Assembly (NCBI GenBank): GCA_025765595.1
Contig: JAIVFH010000080.1
Coordinates: 96,062-160,061, forward strand
DNA: 64,000 bases
Origin: Obelidium mucronatum
Taxonomy: Eukaryota > Chytridiomycota > Chytridiomycetes > Chytridiales > Chytriomycetaceae
Direction of reading: 5' to 3'
Under the pieces are notes generated by a model. That model had not been told where the DNA came from. It did not search any database and saw only the letters and a list, made by a program, of their open reading frames with translations. Shown one piece after another: positions 12,673 through 23,049 of the stretch (position 1 is its first letter; each line of letters starts with the position of its first letter). The position numbers and the translations under genes are program-made.

Positions 12673-13533
12673 ATGGAAGACGGCGTCGAAGACAACACAC
12701 AATTCGCATCACAGGAATACTGGGAGAGTCGTTACAAGGCGTGAGTACCCGGAAGCAATGGATGGGTGGGGAGCCAGGTGAAGAGTCTCCAAGTCCCCCG
12801 ACTGACAACCAACAACAACACAAAAAAAAAGGGAAGCTGCCGAGAAACCAACTGAAACCTTCGAATGGGTTAAAGGCTGGTCATTCTATAAGGACGCAAT
12901 CACTCCACTTCTGCGACATCCAGAATCTTCCGAAACAACAACGTCAAACATTGACAACCTACCAACTCTCCTTCGATCTTACATTTGGGATGTGGGAACT
13001 CTCGGTTTAGCATCGACATGCTCCAACAATCAGGATTCATGAATCATACGAATCTGGATTATAGTCCGGCTGTGATTGAGACAATGAGGACAGTGTTTGC
13101 AGAGTATTCAGAGACAGTCAAGTGGGTTGTCGGAGATATCTTTGAATTGGAGAAAACTGTGGAACGAAACAGTTTTGATGTTGTTATCGATAAAGGGACT
13201 TTGGATGCGTTTTTGACGGGTATTTTACAGTTTTGTTTCTACAATTATTTATGAGACAGGGGTTTTGATTATTAATTTTTTTTTTTTTTGTACAAAAAAG
13301 GATTTCCCGATGATGACCCGTGGGATCCATCAGAAGAAGTCTGGGACCTTGTTCGGAAATATATGGGTCAAGTTCATTCAGCTATAAAACCCGGTGGTTT
13401 ATTTATACATATTACTTGGGCTCAGCCGCATTTTCGGCGGAGGTTTTGTGAGGTTACCGGGATGGATGTGTCTGTCAAGAAAGTGGGGACGGATTGGGAG
13501 TATTTTGTGTATGTTGCACGTAAGAAAGAATAA
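12673..13533 (+). CDS. Class I SAM methyltransferase, EEF1AKMT4-like
   Basis: The first exon encodes FASQEYWESRYK; an intron follows (about 12741-12831) and then PTETFEWVKGWSFYKD. Motif I is ILHLGCGNSRFSIDML, followed by NLDYSPAVIETM, then the acidic/post-I block SFDVVIDKGTLDAFLTG. The intron at 13220-13300 contains a long T run and precedes FPDDDPWDPSEEVW, VHSAIKPGGLFIHITWAQPH and FRRRF. This order is that of EEF1AKMT4 and relatives, which methylate a lysine of elongation factor 1A. Just before motif I (near 12978) the frame requires one missing base, LLR to ILHLGCG, so the assembled sequence is probably one nucleotide short there. Substrate is inferred from family only. Confidence 0.8.
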
Positions 13534-14129
13534 ACTACTCGCCGACGGCAAACGTTGTGTAACACGTGTTTCAAAAACGTTTCTGTGGGATTCAAACTTT
13601 TTTTACTTCAAGTTTGTTTATATTTCAAAAACGTTGTTTGGCGGCCAATGAAATGCATGTGCGAGCAACACGTGAGCGATCCGAAAGGGTGGGTGGCTCC
13701 TCCACGTGTGTCATTCGTAATTTCCATAGCCGCCCGTAAAGAAAACGTTTCGTTCTCGATTATACCAAGAAGCAGCCATTTACTTCATTTCTCACGGCAA
13801 TTAGTTTCTCCGAATCGGCGCTGGGTATCGTATGCTGAGGCTGCTTGACTCAATTTTTGTTGCATTTTGCGAGTTTTGGCGCAGGCCGCAAAATCAAGGA
13901 TTCGAACTTCCAAAAATTTGAATTTCCGCTGACCAAGCACAAGCAACCAATCAAAAGAGCTCAAGCAAAAACGTGATCCACTCTCAAAAAAAAACATATC
14001 CAAGGCGCGTGTAAGTTTTTTGGGCTCTGATTTCATCGCAGGAAAAAGCATTTAAAAAGGACCCAGAGTGGCACTCCCCTTTGCAAAGCAAAACACAAAC
14101 CTCCAGAAGAACCAGCCCAAAAAAGAAAC
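13534..14129. promoter_or_regulatory. Intergenic region with three CACGTG boxes
   Basis: No coding sequence is supported here. CACGTG palindromes lie at about 13564, 13671 and 13702 within about 140 nt, between the methyltransferase gene and the first Zn2Cys6 gene. CACGTG is the core of bHLH (Cbf1/Pho4/Myc-type) sites in fungi and animals; function here is inference. Confidence 0.35.
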
Positions 14130-15120
14130 ATGAGAATCGCCAGACAACAACGATGCATCGACTGCCACTTGCAAAAGGTCAAGAAGTGTAACCACGATGT
14201 TGCCGCTACCGGTCCACACTGCGTCACTCAGAATCCTCGTCTCAAGTCGTGTCTTGGTTGCCGCCTTGGAAACAGAGGCTGTAAACGTTCAACCGATGGG
14301 GATTGTGACCGGTGCAAAAAGCAGGGCCGCCCTTGCGTCTTCACGAATGTCAGGTATGTTTGTGCCCCCTTTAACCCCCTCTCTCCACCCACGGATCTTA
14401 TCTAAAAACGTGTTCCTTTATTTTAACAGCACAAGAAACAAGGCCTTCCAGGAATATAAGGATGAAGTTAGAAGTAAAGTCTCGGCTTGTGCTGGCCCTT
14501 CAAGTTCATCCACGCATACAACCGGTGGCCACGCTACCCAGAAAACAGCCTCGAGGAAGTTAAAACCTCTCAAGGATGAAGCTACTCGTTTGCCAGCAGT
14601 TCCGATTGCTCCTCAAGACGTGTTTGCTGCTCAACAGCAACTTCCGTTGTCAACCTCGTCATCATCTGATTTCGATATGAACGCATGGTTGGACTCGAGC
14701 TTATACATTCAACCAAACGGGGATTTCACCAGTTTGGGCAATGATGTGTTCCATCAAGGCAGTCCTGATATAAATCCATCTCCAAATCCAATTGCCGCTC
14801 TGGAATCGATGTTACCCCCTCAAGATGATCCACTCAATAGCTTGATCATGGGCAGTTATGCTTCACCCTCCCTTATGCCCGTGCCTTCGTTGATCAATTC
14901 AAGCAACGACATGTTCTTGTCTCCCGAACTTTTTGGCGGGATGGATGTCACTGCCTTGGAGCAGTTGTATCAGCTTCAGACTTTGGCTTCGTTGTCGATT
15001 CCGTCGCCTTTGATGTCGCCACAAGCTCTGCCAAACTTTTCTGCCAATGATTCACAGCAGCTGCCATTCTTCTCATTGTTGCCTGGCACGTTCTTCAATA
15101 ACAGGCTTATTTTTCTCTAA
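14130..15120 (+). CDS. Zn2Cys6 regulator, paralogue 1
   Basis: Two exons, 14130-14353 and 14430-15120, give 304 aa with an intact frame. The binuclear cluster is CLGCRLGNRGC, seven residues, then CDRCKKQGRPC (CX2CX6CX7CX2CX6C), which coordinates two zinc ions and recognises CGG-type half sites in fungal regulators. Upstream of it sits an extra Cys/His unit, CIDCHLQKVKKCNHD, then PHC and NPRLKSC. The intron is phase 2 and is followed by STRNKAFQEYKDEV, a shared basic continuation of the DNA-binding region. The rest is Ser/Pro/Gln/Asn-rich low-complexity sequence ending PGTFFNNRLIFL, with no fungal_trans region. An AATAAA follows at about 15257. The targets are unknown. Confidence 0.85.
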
Positions 15121-15685
15121 AGGGTTGCATTGTTCTGGAAGGTGATTTGGTGGACGTGTATTTTTGTGGCTTGTCCCAGAATACAGCAGAACCCTCTTTT
15201 TTTTCGTTTCGTTAATCGTGGTTTCTTTCTTCTTGATATCCCATATTGCTATTCAATAAAATTATAGAGTTGTATTTAAATTGTGCATTCTTAGGACTTC
15301 ACGGTGCCACCCATTTCTGTATTCATGGTCTTATTATGATTATCGCATTTGCAATAGACTGTATTTTATTCTAGTTACTTCTTTTTGGTTACTTCATCTA
15401 TTCTTTTAGGTCATAAAGGGCACGCGGCTGGAAAAAGGCTGGACCCACTGTATTACATAATTGGAATTAGGGTTTCTACCCAAGAATTCTTGTTGAATCC
15501 CCATATGCGCCGAAACTGTGTCCACCAGCTCAAGGAATAATTGAACGGAAACCAATGCGCTAAAATCCAGAACCAGTGCAAATTATGTTGTTCTGTTTTC
15601 GTTTCAGAGTCGCAAGTGATTTTACGTCAAGCTCTAAATTTGAGTTCCACGCGCCCGCGCAACCACCACAAAACTTTGCCGACCA
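15121..15685. other. Intergenic, AT-rich then abruptly GC-rich
   Basis: Contains the 3' processing region of paralogue 1 (AATAAA near 15257) and presumably the promoter of paralogue 2. Base composition rises sharply from about 15645. No gene is supported. Confidence 0.4.
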
Positions 15686-16592
15686 ATGCAGCGGCGAGTG
15701 GGATGCGTCGAGTGCCAACTACGGCGCAGCTGCGGCTTGCGCGCACGAACGCGCGGCGGCGCCGCTGTTCACGGCGAATCCGCGGCTGCGGTCGTGCGTC
15801 GCCTGCCGCCTCGGAAACCGGCGCTGCGAGCCGTCGCCCGGCGCCGCCTGCGTGCGCTGCGTGCGCCAGCGGCGCGCCTGCGAGTTCCGCCGCGAGAGGT
15901 TTCTTGTGTAACCTGTGCTAATTGCTTACTCACGCCGCATTCTTGCGTTCAGCACGCGAAACCAGGCCTTCCAGGCGCTGAAGCGCCAGGTGGACAAAGA
16001 ACGCGGACTTAAGCCCAAAGAAAGTGAAAAGAATACTGTGAAGGGAGAAGCGACGCCCGACTCAGCCCCTGGAAGTCATCGGGATTCATCCTCTCTTTCA
16101 ATACCGCCCGTCGTCCAATCGATACCTCAACGGCTGCCCTTGGATCCGTGGCTGATTCATCAGAGTTTTCCACCGCCGACTCCTCCTGCGGATCCTCAGG
16201 AAATGATCAATTCTCATCAGTCAAACGCCCTCGGCAGTTCTCTTAATGAGTTTATCAGTTTCAGCGGCCGCCATGTTTCCCACGGCTACAGCGGACGGTT
16301 TTTCTCGGAACCCGTTCTGAATCTCGCAAATGATACACTGGAATCGACTATGTATTCCTCAATGGAACCCTTTCCCCTTCCATATTCTGGTAATTTAATC
16401 GGTGGTGAAGCGAGTCACTCCCTATCCAACGTATTTACGGTATCGCCACTCGACTTTTTCCAATTCCGAAGTAACTCAACTCCCGATCAATTGCCTCTTT
16501 CGGTTTTGCACGAGCAGCAAACAAATGCCATACTCGATTATCAACCAATTTATCCATTCCTTCCGTTCACAGGCTCTCCATCGTCGTCTTGA
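15686..16592 (+). CDS. Zn2Cys6 regulator, paralogue 2 (one-base break in N-terminus)
   Basis: Starts MQRRVGCVECQLR; exon 1 ends at 15898 and exon 2 runs 15953-16592. The cluster is CVACRLGNRRCEPSPGAACV with a following RCVRQRRAC (CX2CX6CX7CX2CX6C). The phase-2 intron is followed by STRNQAFQALKRQVDKERG, exactly as in paralogue 1. Between CVECQLR and the AACAHERAAAPLFTANPRLR segment one extra base must be ignored (near 15720). Doing so restores the same C-x2-C-x7-C-x-H spacing seen in paralogue 1. Exon 1 is strikingly GC-rich compared with its surroundings, while exon 2 is ordinary. The C-terminal part is Ser/Pro-rich without a recognised domain. Either an assembly indel or a recent lesion explains the break. 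Confidence 0.7.
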
Positions 16593-16873
16593 CGTTTTTG
16601 TTTATCTTCACCAGCCATCCAAATAAATATTCCTTCTGCCTAACGCAGCTACACGCAATGCATCATAACCACTTTCAATCCTGTATACAAATCATCAAAC
16701 AATCCACAAATTTAAAGGGGCTGATTTGCGGACCAAAAAGTCGAACATGAAGTGTAAAGCGGACAAACGTTTTTTTTTTTGGTAATTATGTACAAACAAA
16801 CCTTTGCAAAAAAAAAAAAACAAGTGCGAAAAACGAAAGTGGCACTGCTTTATTTAGTGAAAGAACTTCTCCC

Positions 16874-17859
16874 ATGAAGCCTGCAAAGTGCTTGGAATGC
16901 CATATTCGCAAATCACCGACTTGCTCCCACGACTGTCAACGCGGTTTTGCCAAAGTATCAGACGTCCAATCCAAGACTTCGATCTTGTTTGAACTGCCGA
17001 TTAGGAAATCGAAGGTGTACCCGGAAGGTCAGAGCTGGACCCTGTGATCGTTGCATTAAGCAGAAGATAGTGTGTACTTCTCCAAACATAAGGTATAAAT
17101 GCCTATTACCGTTAAGCCACTGACGATTCCTTAATCGATTTCCCGTTTCAACAGCACGAAAAGCTACGCTTTTCAAGAATGGAAACGAAAGCTGGAAGAA
17201 GCAGCAAGCATGTCATCATCGGATCGACAGTCAACCATGAGTCGAGATGATAGCACTCCTCCCGCAGGTGAAGAGCGAGAACCAGGACCTTCTAGCAATA
17301 CGAATCAGTCAAGTTCATCAGCTTTTATACAAGCTGAGACCCAGTTGGCTCCGGCGCAAGACACGTCATCTGTTCTGGACTTTGATTATTACGAGAGTTT
17401 GCTCAGGCCCCACTCAATCTTGACAACACCACCTGAAGAAGCTCTTCACCAATGGCTCCAAGTACAGCAAAGTAACAGTTTCCGCGACCACAATTCGGGC
17501 TCTTCGGGGATTGTGGCTGGTCAAGGCGGCAACAGTCGTTTCTTTTCCGAGCCTTTGAATGCAACTGAGCCATTTATTTCGGCTGGAGTTCCATATGCTC
17601 CATACTCACAATTGCCATACTTTTCTGAGAACGGTCATGCTTTCAGCGGGAACGCCTTCAGTCCAACAGAACTGGATCCGCAGTCATTCCACTCCACAAC
17701 TTCAAGTCACAACAACCTTTGTCGCCGGCATACATCTACAACGCTGCCGCTCTACCCTACTTTGACTCTTCCCCCGTTCCATCAAATCTGCCAACAAGAT
17801 CCCGAACCTTTCCGTTTCTGTTCAATGAGGACGGAACTCACAACAACATAAACAACAAT

Positions 17860-17904
<45 letters not shown>

Positions 17905-17922
17905 ACCAATCCTTTTCTCTAA
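16874..17922 (+). CDS. Zn2Cys6 regulator, paralogue 3 (frame breaks; poly-Asn tail)
   Basis: Begins MKPAKCLECHIRKSPTCSHD, the same C-x2-C-x7-C-x-H leader as paralogues 1 and 2. One extra base near 16940 must be skipped to reach YQTSNPRLRSC. The cluster then reads CLNCRLGNRRC, eight residues, CDRCIKQKIVC. Exon 1 ends at 17093; the intron (17094-17155) is phase 2 and is followed by STKSYAFQEWKRKLEEAA. The main downstream frame stops at 17849-17851. A second frame that may be the true end reads SPAYIYNAAALPYFDSSP, then a poly-Asn run from an AAC microsatellite and NTNPFL with stop at 17922. An AATAAA lies at about 17934. The role is presumably that of its neighbours. Confidence 0.65.
17848..17908 (+). 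repeat. AAC/ACA trinucleotide microsatellite
   Basis: About 20 units of AAC with two early interruptions. In one frame it encodes a run of asparagine near the C-terminus of Zn2Cys6 paralogue 3. Such runs are prone to length change and to assembly error. Confidence 0.85.
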
Positions 17923-18171
17923 TAAGTTTTATTAATAAAAATAGAGGTTGATTCGACGAGTGTTTTTTAATGTTTTCGAGAAGGGTTTTGCTTGCTTGTC
18001 GGACTTAGCGAATTAAATATCAGCGTGAGATGACGTAAGAGGGGCAAGTAGATTGGATCATCATAATATATTTCATGCTGGCATGGATAGTACGGATAGT
18101 AAGTGCACATCCGAATCCTGTCCTCCTCTGGTCGCGTTGTTCCAACACAAAGCAAAACCCTCCCCATGATG

Positions 18172-18253
18172 CGTCCCGCACAGGATTCGAACCTGCGCTC
18201 CCAGAGGGAAATGCCTTAGCAGGGCACCGCGTTAACCACTCCGCCAACGGGAC
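18172..18253 (-). tRNA. tRNA-Ser(GCT), copy 1
   Basis: 82 nt. The acceptor stem GTCCCGT pairs with GCGGGAC. The anticodon stem/loop is GTGCC-CTGCTAA-GGCAT, giving anticodon GCT, with an extended variable arm typical of tRNA-Ser and a T arm containing GGTTCGAATCC. It decodes AGC/AGU. It is the same sequence as the copy at 35756-35837, and the upstream flank (to about 18480) is also duplicated. Confidence 0.95.
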
Positions 18254-18480
18254 TTGTTCTTTCACTTAATTGCGAATTTATAATCGGTACCTCCATATAG
18301 TCTTTCCCCTTCACTATAATCTTAATGATGGTTCGCCAGACAGAATACATTCCAAGCGAGTCGTGTTTTTTTGTTTGCATCCTTTCTTTGTTCTCTTTTT
18401 TGAGGGCAGGATAAAAAAAAAGTTTTATGAAACGAGCAGAAAATAAAAAAACCTGCCACCTGCCAACCGAGCTGATTCAC
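18254..18480. repeat. Segmental duplication flanking tRNA-Ser, copy 1
   Basis: The 225 nt on the 5' side of the tRNA match 35838-36055 in order, with substitutions and small indels: GAATTGCAAATTTATAA-like, CATTCCAA...CGAGT, TTTGCNTCCTTT, AAAGTTTTATGAAAC and CCAAC.GAGCTGA segments. The match extends into the first codons of the F-box-like reading frame at 18427. Confidence 0.7.
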
Positions 18481-18841
18481 CAAGTTGCCGGCTTCCTCAA
18501 GGATAACGATCTCAGAATATTTGGTCAAAGCATGCCAACTGTTTGGCAGCATCGCTCATGCCCTTGTACACCAAGAAAACAAACAAGATACACACCTCAA
18601 CAATGGGCCTTGTAACCCACTACACGTTCCTTCGGTCAAAATACAGGACAAACAGCTTCCCCGCGCTTCAAAGCACACTTGGGGTGTCTTCTTGATAGAG
18701 AAACTCCCGTGGCTGTTGTTTGGCTCCGAAAACTGTTTGATTCTCGTTCAAGAGAGCGCAACCAATATCCGTTTTAAAGTGACTGGCAAGAATAATTATA
18801 GCGTACATCGACGTGATTATGACAGTGTTCGAGAGACTTGA
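18427..18841 (+). CDS. F-box-like reading frame, frame-disrupted
   Basis: Begins MKRAENKKTCHLPTELIHQV, continuing AGFLKDNDLRIFGQS. This fits the F-box pattern LPxELxxxVxxFLxxxDLxxF. If one base is skipped near 18532 the reading continues CQLFGSIAHALVHQENKQ, as an F-box normally would, to a stop at 18841. Beyond that no certain exon was found. F-box proteins link substrates to SCF ubiquitin ligases. The truncated counterpart at 36000 keeps only the first codons. It could be a pseudogene, or a real gene with an assembly indel and unmapped introns. Confidence 0.35.
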
Positions 18842-19393
18842 ACGCGAAGTCCTTAGAATTGCCATCAATAGGATTGGCGGCTGAAGGACGATCAAATTGA
18901 AGCAACCTTTGGGAAACGAGGCACGGCTGAAGAACGAGATGGATCTCAACTTTCTTTCGATCCTTTGTTGTTTAGGTTTTGAATCTTCCAGTTGGTTTAA
19001 CGTGGAGAAGCTAAATTTCACAGGTTGAACAAAAGCAAGAGTAAATTACGAATAGCCCCCAATACGAACTTGGAGAATGGAGATTGTTTTAGTGTGTGAT
19101 GGTAAAGACGCTGATTGGTATTTCATCTCCCCACTTTGAGTCTTTGAACCCTGCAAGTAGGGTTGAACTCCAATTATAGAGCCGCCAAGTGCCGTACTCG
19201 CAAACCAGTAGTTTTTAATATTTAAATCGCGTTCAGTTGATGTTTTTTGAATTATCTCAGAATTATCTTGAAGGTATATAGCAATTGAGCAATTGTTGTC
19301 GTCCTGTGAATCCATAGAACAGTCTCTGAGTGATGGATCAAAGGCATTTACAGAAACGCGGCAGGGCAGAAAGTCACTAAGATTCGGGCTCAT
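18668..19393 (-). CDS. Possible membrane protein, unrecognised
   Basis: Two antisense open frames, 19072-19393 and 18668 to about 19021, join cleanly through a 50-nt GTAATT...TTTAG intron to give about 220 aa starting MSPNLSDFLPCRVSVNAF. The C-terminal half has a hydrophobic stretch (VIITSMYAIIILA) that could cross a membrane. It overlaps the F-box-like frame on the other strand, so at most one is likely real. I know no homologue. Confidence 0.2.
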
Positions 19394-19662
19394 TATCCCT
19401 TATTGGCACACGTCATCACCGAAGGCTGCAAAAAAAAAAACAAGTACTCTTTTGTTACAAACAGGGTTGAAATCGGAGGCTGCGTGCTGTTCAAAGTGGC
19501 AGTCGAACATGATACTCCACCCATTTTTTCAGACTTGGCGCAGGTTCAACACCCCACCACGCAAGGAAACAATTTGTCCCCATAAAAGCTTGGGCAAAAA
19601 AGTACTCTTGAAACGATGTTGAATTCCCACTATACGCACAAGCCCTTTTCACCTCGGAAACC

Positions 19663-21018
19663 ATGTCGTCACCTGTTCCAACCACTCCTACCTTGCTTCC
19701 ATACCAATGCCAGTCAACCAACATCCGATTAAAGGTATGTTTTACTTCGAGCACTATCCCTTTTGGCTGTACACGGTTACCGTGGCATACATCACAGAAG
19801 CTCCTTCCACCCTTCGATCGTTCTATTGTTGCAGCATCTAATTTGTTTCCTTCATCACAATAGAGCTGCGAAGGCTGCCGGATGGCCAATAAGAAATGCA
19901 CCCGCGAAGAAACAGGATGCACCCGCTGTCTACAAAAGAGTATGCCCTGCATCTACTCAATGAACTCGTATGTGTCTTAGCTCTTTGTTTCCCCTTAAAT
20001 TGGCCAAAAAGGCTGAAAGCAAAAAAACAAACAGAACCCGCAACAAAGCATACCGAGCGCTCAAGAAGGAGAATTCGCGAAAGCCACCGACTGCCGCAAA
20101 GGCAAAGACCGCACTTCTTCAAAAACCAGCAATCTCAGTCAGAAACCCAACGCCGCCGCTATCAACAAAGGCAAAGAAAGGGAGAAGGCACAGTGCAGCC
20201 CTGTCGGTTCAAACAGCAACTTCTTCAAGCTCTTCTCAACTTGAACCAGCCGCAAATGTCGTGCGATCAAACTCTTCACCGCCTCTACAACAGCAATCAC
20301 TGGGACAGGAAACTCAGTTAACTGATCCTATCATGCAATGGCTCATGAGTCCAGTGCAGGCAAATACCCCTCTTCCACAATCCCCGCTTCCACCAACCGA
20401 TGTTGCAATGACTTCCCTGCTGTGTCCCACACCAGCCGTTTTACAACATCAACAGCGGCCACAAGTATCAGTCTCAAAATTGGAAAATGCAGATATTCTG
20501 CAAGAGTTCTTGTTCGATACTCCATCTTCAAAGACTACTTCGTCAACGTCTACCGCTTCTGCCTACTCTTTAGCTGCTTCATCGCAATCCACAACAGGTA
20601 CCCATCTACTGTGACGATCTCTTCAAACCATCATCACTGTATTCTGTTCCAACATGGTACCATGTACAACAACAACAGCATCAGCAGGTGCAATATGTTC
20701 CTCGAACAAATTCCCACTGTACATTCCGACAGTCCCGCACGTATTCGGATTCTTCAACAAAGGGATCTCCGTATGCTCTGAAGCACCCGAAACGGCAAGT
20801 CTCCTACAATGGCAAGTGTTTCAAGTTTCGAAAGCGATCATCAAGATTTATTGCTTGAAGTCGGTGGTGCTGGTGATGCTACTGGTGGCAATTCGTCCGT
20901 TTTGGCTGGTCCAATCGGCGTTTCCTTTACAGCTGCGGATTTGAATCAGAGCGTTGATTCTGTGTTGGCGGGATGTAAGATTTCTGGTGACGATGATTTT
21001 ATGGCTTTCTTTCAATGA
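19663..21018 (+). CDS. Zn2Cys6 regulator, paralogue 4, with ENG-type motif
   Basis: Exons 19663-19734 (ending PYQCQSTNIRLK), 19864-19967 and 20035 onward. The cluster is CEGCRMANKKC, six residues, CTRCLQKSMPC (CX2CX6CX6CX2CX6C). One intron lies just before the cluster (SCEGC) and the next, phase 2, just after, leading to STRNKAYRALKKEN. At about 20480-20520 the protein reads LENADILQEFLFDTPSS, a motif otherwise found in the C2H2 proteins downstream. The uninterrupted frame stops at 20614. Typical low-complexity sequence (YHVQQQQHQQVQYV) continues in another frame, and a final segment ending DDDFMAFFQ stops at 21018. Two frame changes or an unrecognised intron near 20600 would be needed to include them. 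Function beyond DNA binding is inferred. Confidence 0.75.
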
Positions 21019-21149
21019 ATCCTTTGAAAAAAAAAGTTGGATAATTATCTCTATATTCACTTTTCTTGATTATTTCTGTGTACACACGCGCCAATAGATT
21101 TATAAAAACACTCATGTTTTATATAATCTGTGCTGTGCCTTTTTTTAAA

Positions 21150-22434
21150 TTACTTTTTGATGCATTCGCAGATGTGGTTCAACCGACTGGCGTGCGATTG
21201 ATTGTGTCTTTGTGTTCGACATTCGCGGCCATACCAGCAGTCTGGACGGCCTTTAATGGATTCTGGCAAGTACTGTGTTGAAATGAACGCGAACACATCA
21301 AACAATGAACTTACGTGGAATCAAGTTGGAATCCATATCTCGCCTGTACAAGTAACACAGCTCCCCAAACACCAAGGTCGCACAGTTTCGGCAAGTTGCA
21401 TCATCTGGGCCAATAGGTATATTGGGATGGAAGCAACGGTGCATACAACGAGCTCGACGTCATCACGTAGGTTCCATCCAAAAGTTTACTCATTCCTGCT
21501 TGGAAAACTTGATTCACACTGATTGAGTTTGTGTTGCAAATCGTCAGAAAGAATTGTCGTTCTGACGGGTTGTTGTTAAAGGATGCAGGCGGGATGTCGG
21601 TGAATGTAAAATCTTGAAGTTTCTTAAAGAAGTCGAAATTGGATGGGCAGCCGCCAGAAGACGCGTAGTAGAGGTGGCATGATGGAGTGGAACATAATTT
21701 ACACTTTTGGATTGGCAAGTCACGTTGTGGCATGAGAAGGTGGCATCTTGAACAATTGATGTGATCTGGATCCACGTTATTACATGAAAATCCATCTGTG
21801 GCGGTCGAGTTTGGAGGACAATGTTGGCACGTTGTCGGCTCTTCATCGTCTTCATCGTTGTCGTGATCGTCATCATCTGGATCACCCTCGTCGTCGTCAT
21901 CCTCATCATCATAGAAGTGATTCGAGCCACCGCCTCCTATCCACCAGGCTTCACACCCAATGGGTCGTTACCAACTTTGTTTCTTGAGTCCAAGTCAGCG
22001 ATTTCTGTCCCAGTTCTTTTCAAAGTTGGATGCGACTTTGCAAATAGATCAACAATAGACTCCAGTTGGTGGTTTTTTGCGATTTGAGTTGTTTGCTTGC
22101 GACATTGTGGGCAGTCGGAGTGAGACTCAATCCAGGTCGAAATACAGCCACCACAAAACGAATGCAAGCATGGCACCAGAGACGCGGGAGCATGCAATAA
22201 GCCTCGACATATTCCACATCTTTTTTTGTTTAGGAAAGATATTAATGGACGAACTTCAAGTAAACCAAAGCAATACTTAAGGTTTGCAGCAACCTCCTCA
22301 TCCTCATCAGAGTCTTTGGCCAAAGCTTTAACGGGCTCCTTTGCCTTCTTTGGAGGCGACTTCAATGTTTCGTCTTCTGTTTCGCTGTCTCCATCGCTTC
22401 CTTCGAACTGAGTTGCTGGTCGTTTCGAAGACAT
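21150..22434 (-). CDS. CHFR-like E3 ubiquitin ligase (RING, Cys-rich, PBZ), no FHA domain
   Basis: Starts MSSKRPATQFEGSDGDSE. After an intron at 22220-22276 a RING finger reads CGICRGLLHAPASLVPCLHS with following FCGGC and CPQCR, and then KNHQLESIVDLFAKSHPTLK, very like CHFR. An acidic stretch and a Cys-rich block (NCSRCHLLMPQRDLP, CKLCSTPSCHLYY) follow. Past a second intron (21263-21314) comes RPDCWYGRECRTQRHNQSHA with NHIC, a PBZ poly(ADP-ribose)-binding zinc finger. CHFR delays mitotic entry under stress. The usual N-terminal FHA domain is absent from this reading. Two frame discontinuities (near 21950 and 21455) interrupt an otherwise conserved order. Confidence 0.72.
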
Positions 22435-22751
22435 TTTTGTTTGTGGGTAAGCTCTCGAGATTGCTTTCCTGAACACAAAGCAATTATCGAAGCATTTGAA
22501 GGCAAATGAAAGCTTGAATTCGCAACGTTTCTTTTTATTTTGGACTGGCTGAAAATAAGGATTTCTGTGTCTGCCTCGGCCCAAGTTGTTGAACTTGAAA
22601 CCGTGAGACACGTTTGAAGAAGACTGTTGGCCCAGCACCAGAATAATACTGAGTAACTTGTGAGGAATTCGGATGTTTAGAACGCCTGGTGGCTTTTCAC
22701 TCCCTTTTCTTCATAAAAACCAGGAATAAATCAAACTGAAAGGCGAGCTGT

Positions 22752-23021
22752 TTGCTGTTGACCTACAAGCTTTATCGCGACTCTTTTATTGTTCGCGTCG
22801 TGTTTCCATATTCCAATCCTTCACCCACTTCCTTGGCTCAATGCGCAAGACATTCCAAGCCAAGTTGCCCTCGTGGATCAGCCTCGGCGCAGACGCCAAC
22901 TCCGCCAAGCGGCAGTCGAACCTGGACGCAGGCTGTTTACGTTGTCGCGAAGCACCCCGGTGCGTCGCAAAAACGTGTGCGACAAAAAAACCGAAAAATT
23001 GGTCGTTACAACTTTTGGTAA
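22752..23021 (+). other. Cys-rich short reading frame upstream of C2H2 gene 1
   Basis: In one of the + frames of this stretch (22841 on) the translation contains DAGCLRCREAPRCVAKTCAT, four clustered cysteines in an Arg/Lys-rich setting. It resembles a damaged or alternative Zn2Cys6 unit but lacks the spacing CX2CX6C. No convincing start, stop or splice model was found. Confidence 0.2.
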
Positions 23022-23049
23022 AAACTGAAAAACGAAACTCGAAACTCGA

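Noticed and set aside
17848..17908. Poly-Asn tract as a prion-like domain
   Set aside because: The frame is uncertain and the tract derives from a microsatellite; not enough to claim a function.
19491..19952. 153-aa minus-strand open frame
   Set aside because: Overlaps the first two exons of Zn2Cys6 paralogue 4, whose splice sites and cluster are clear.
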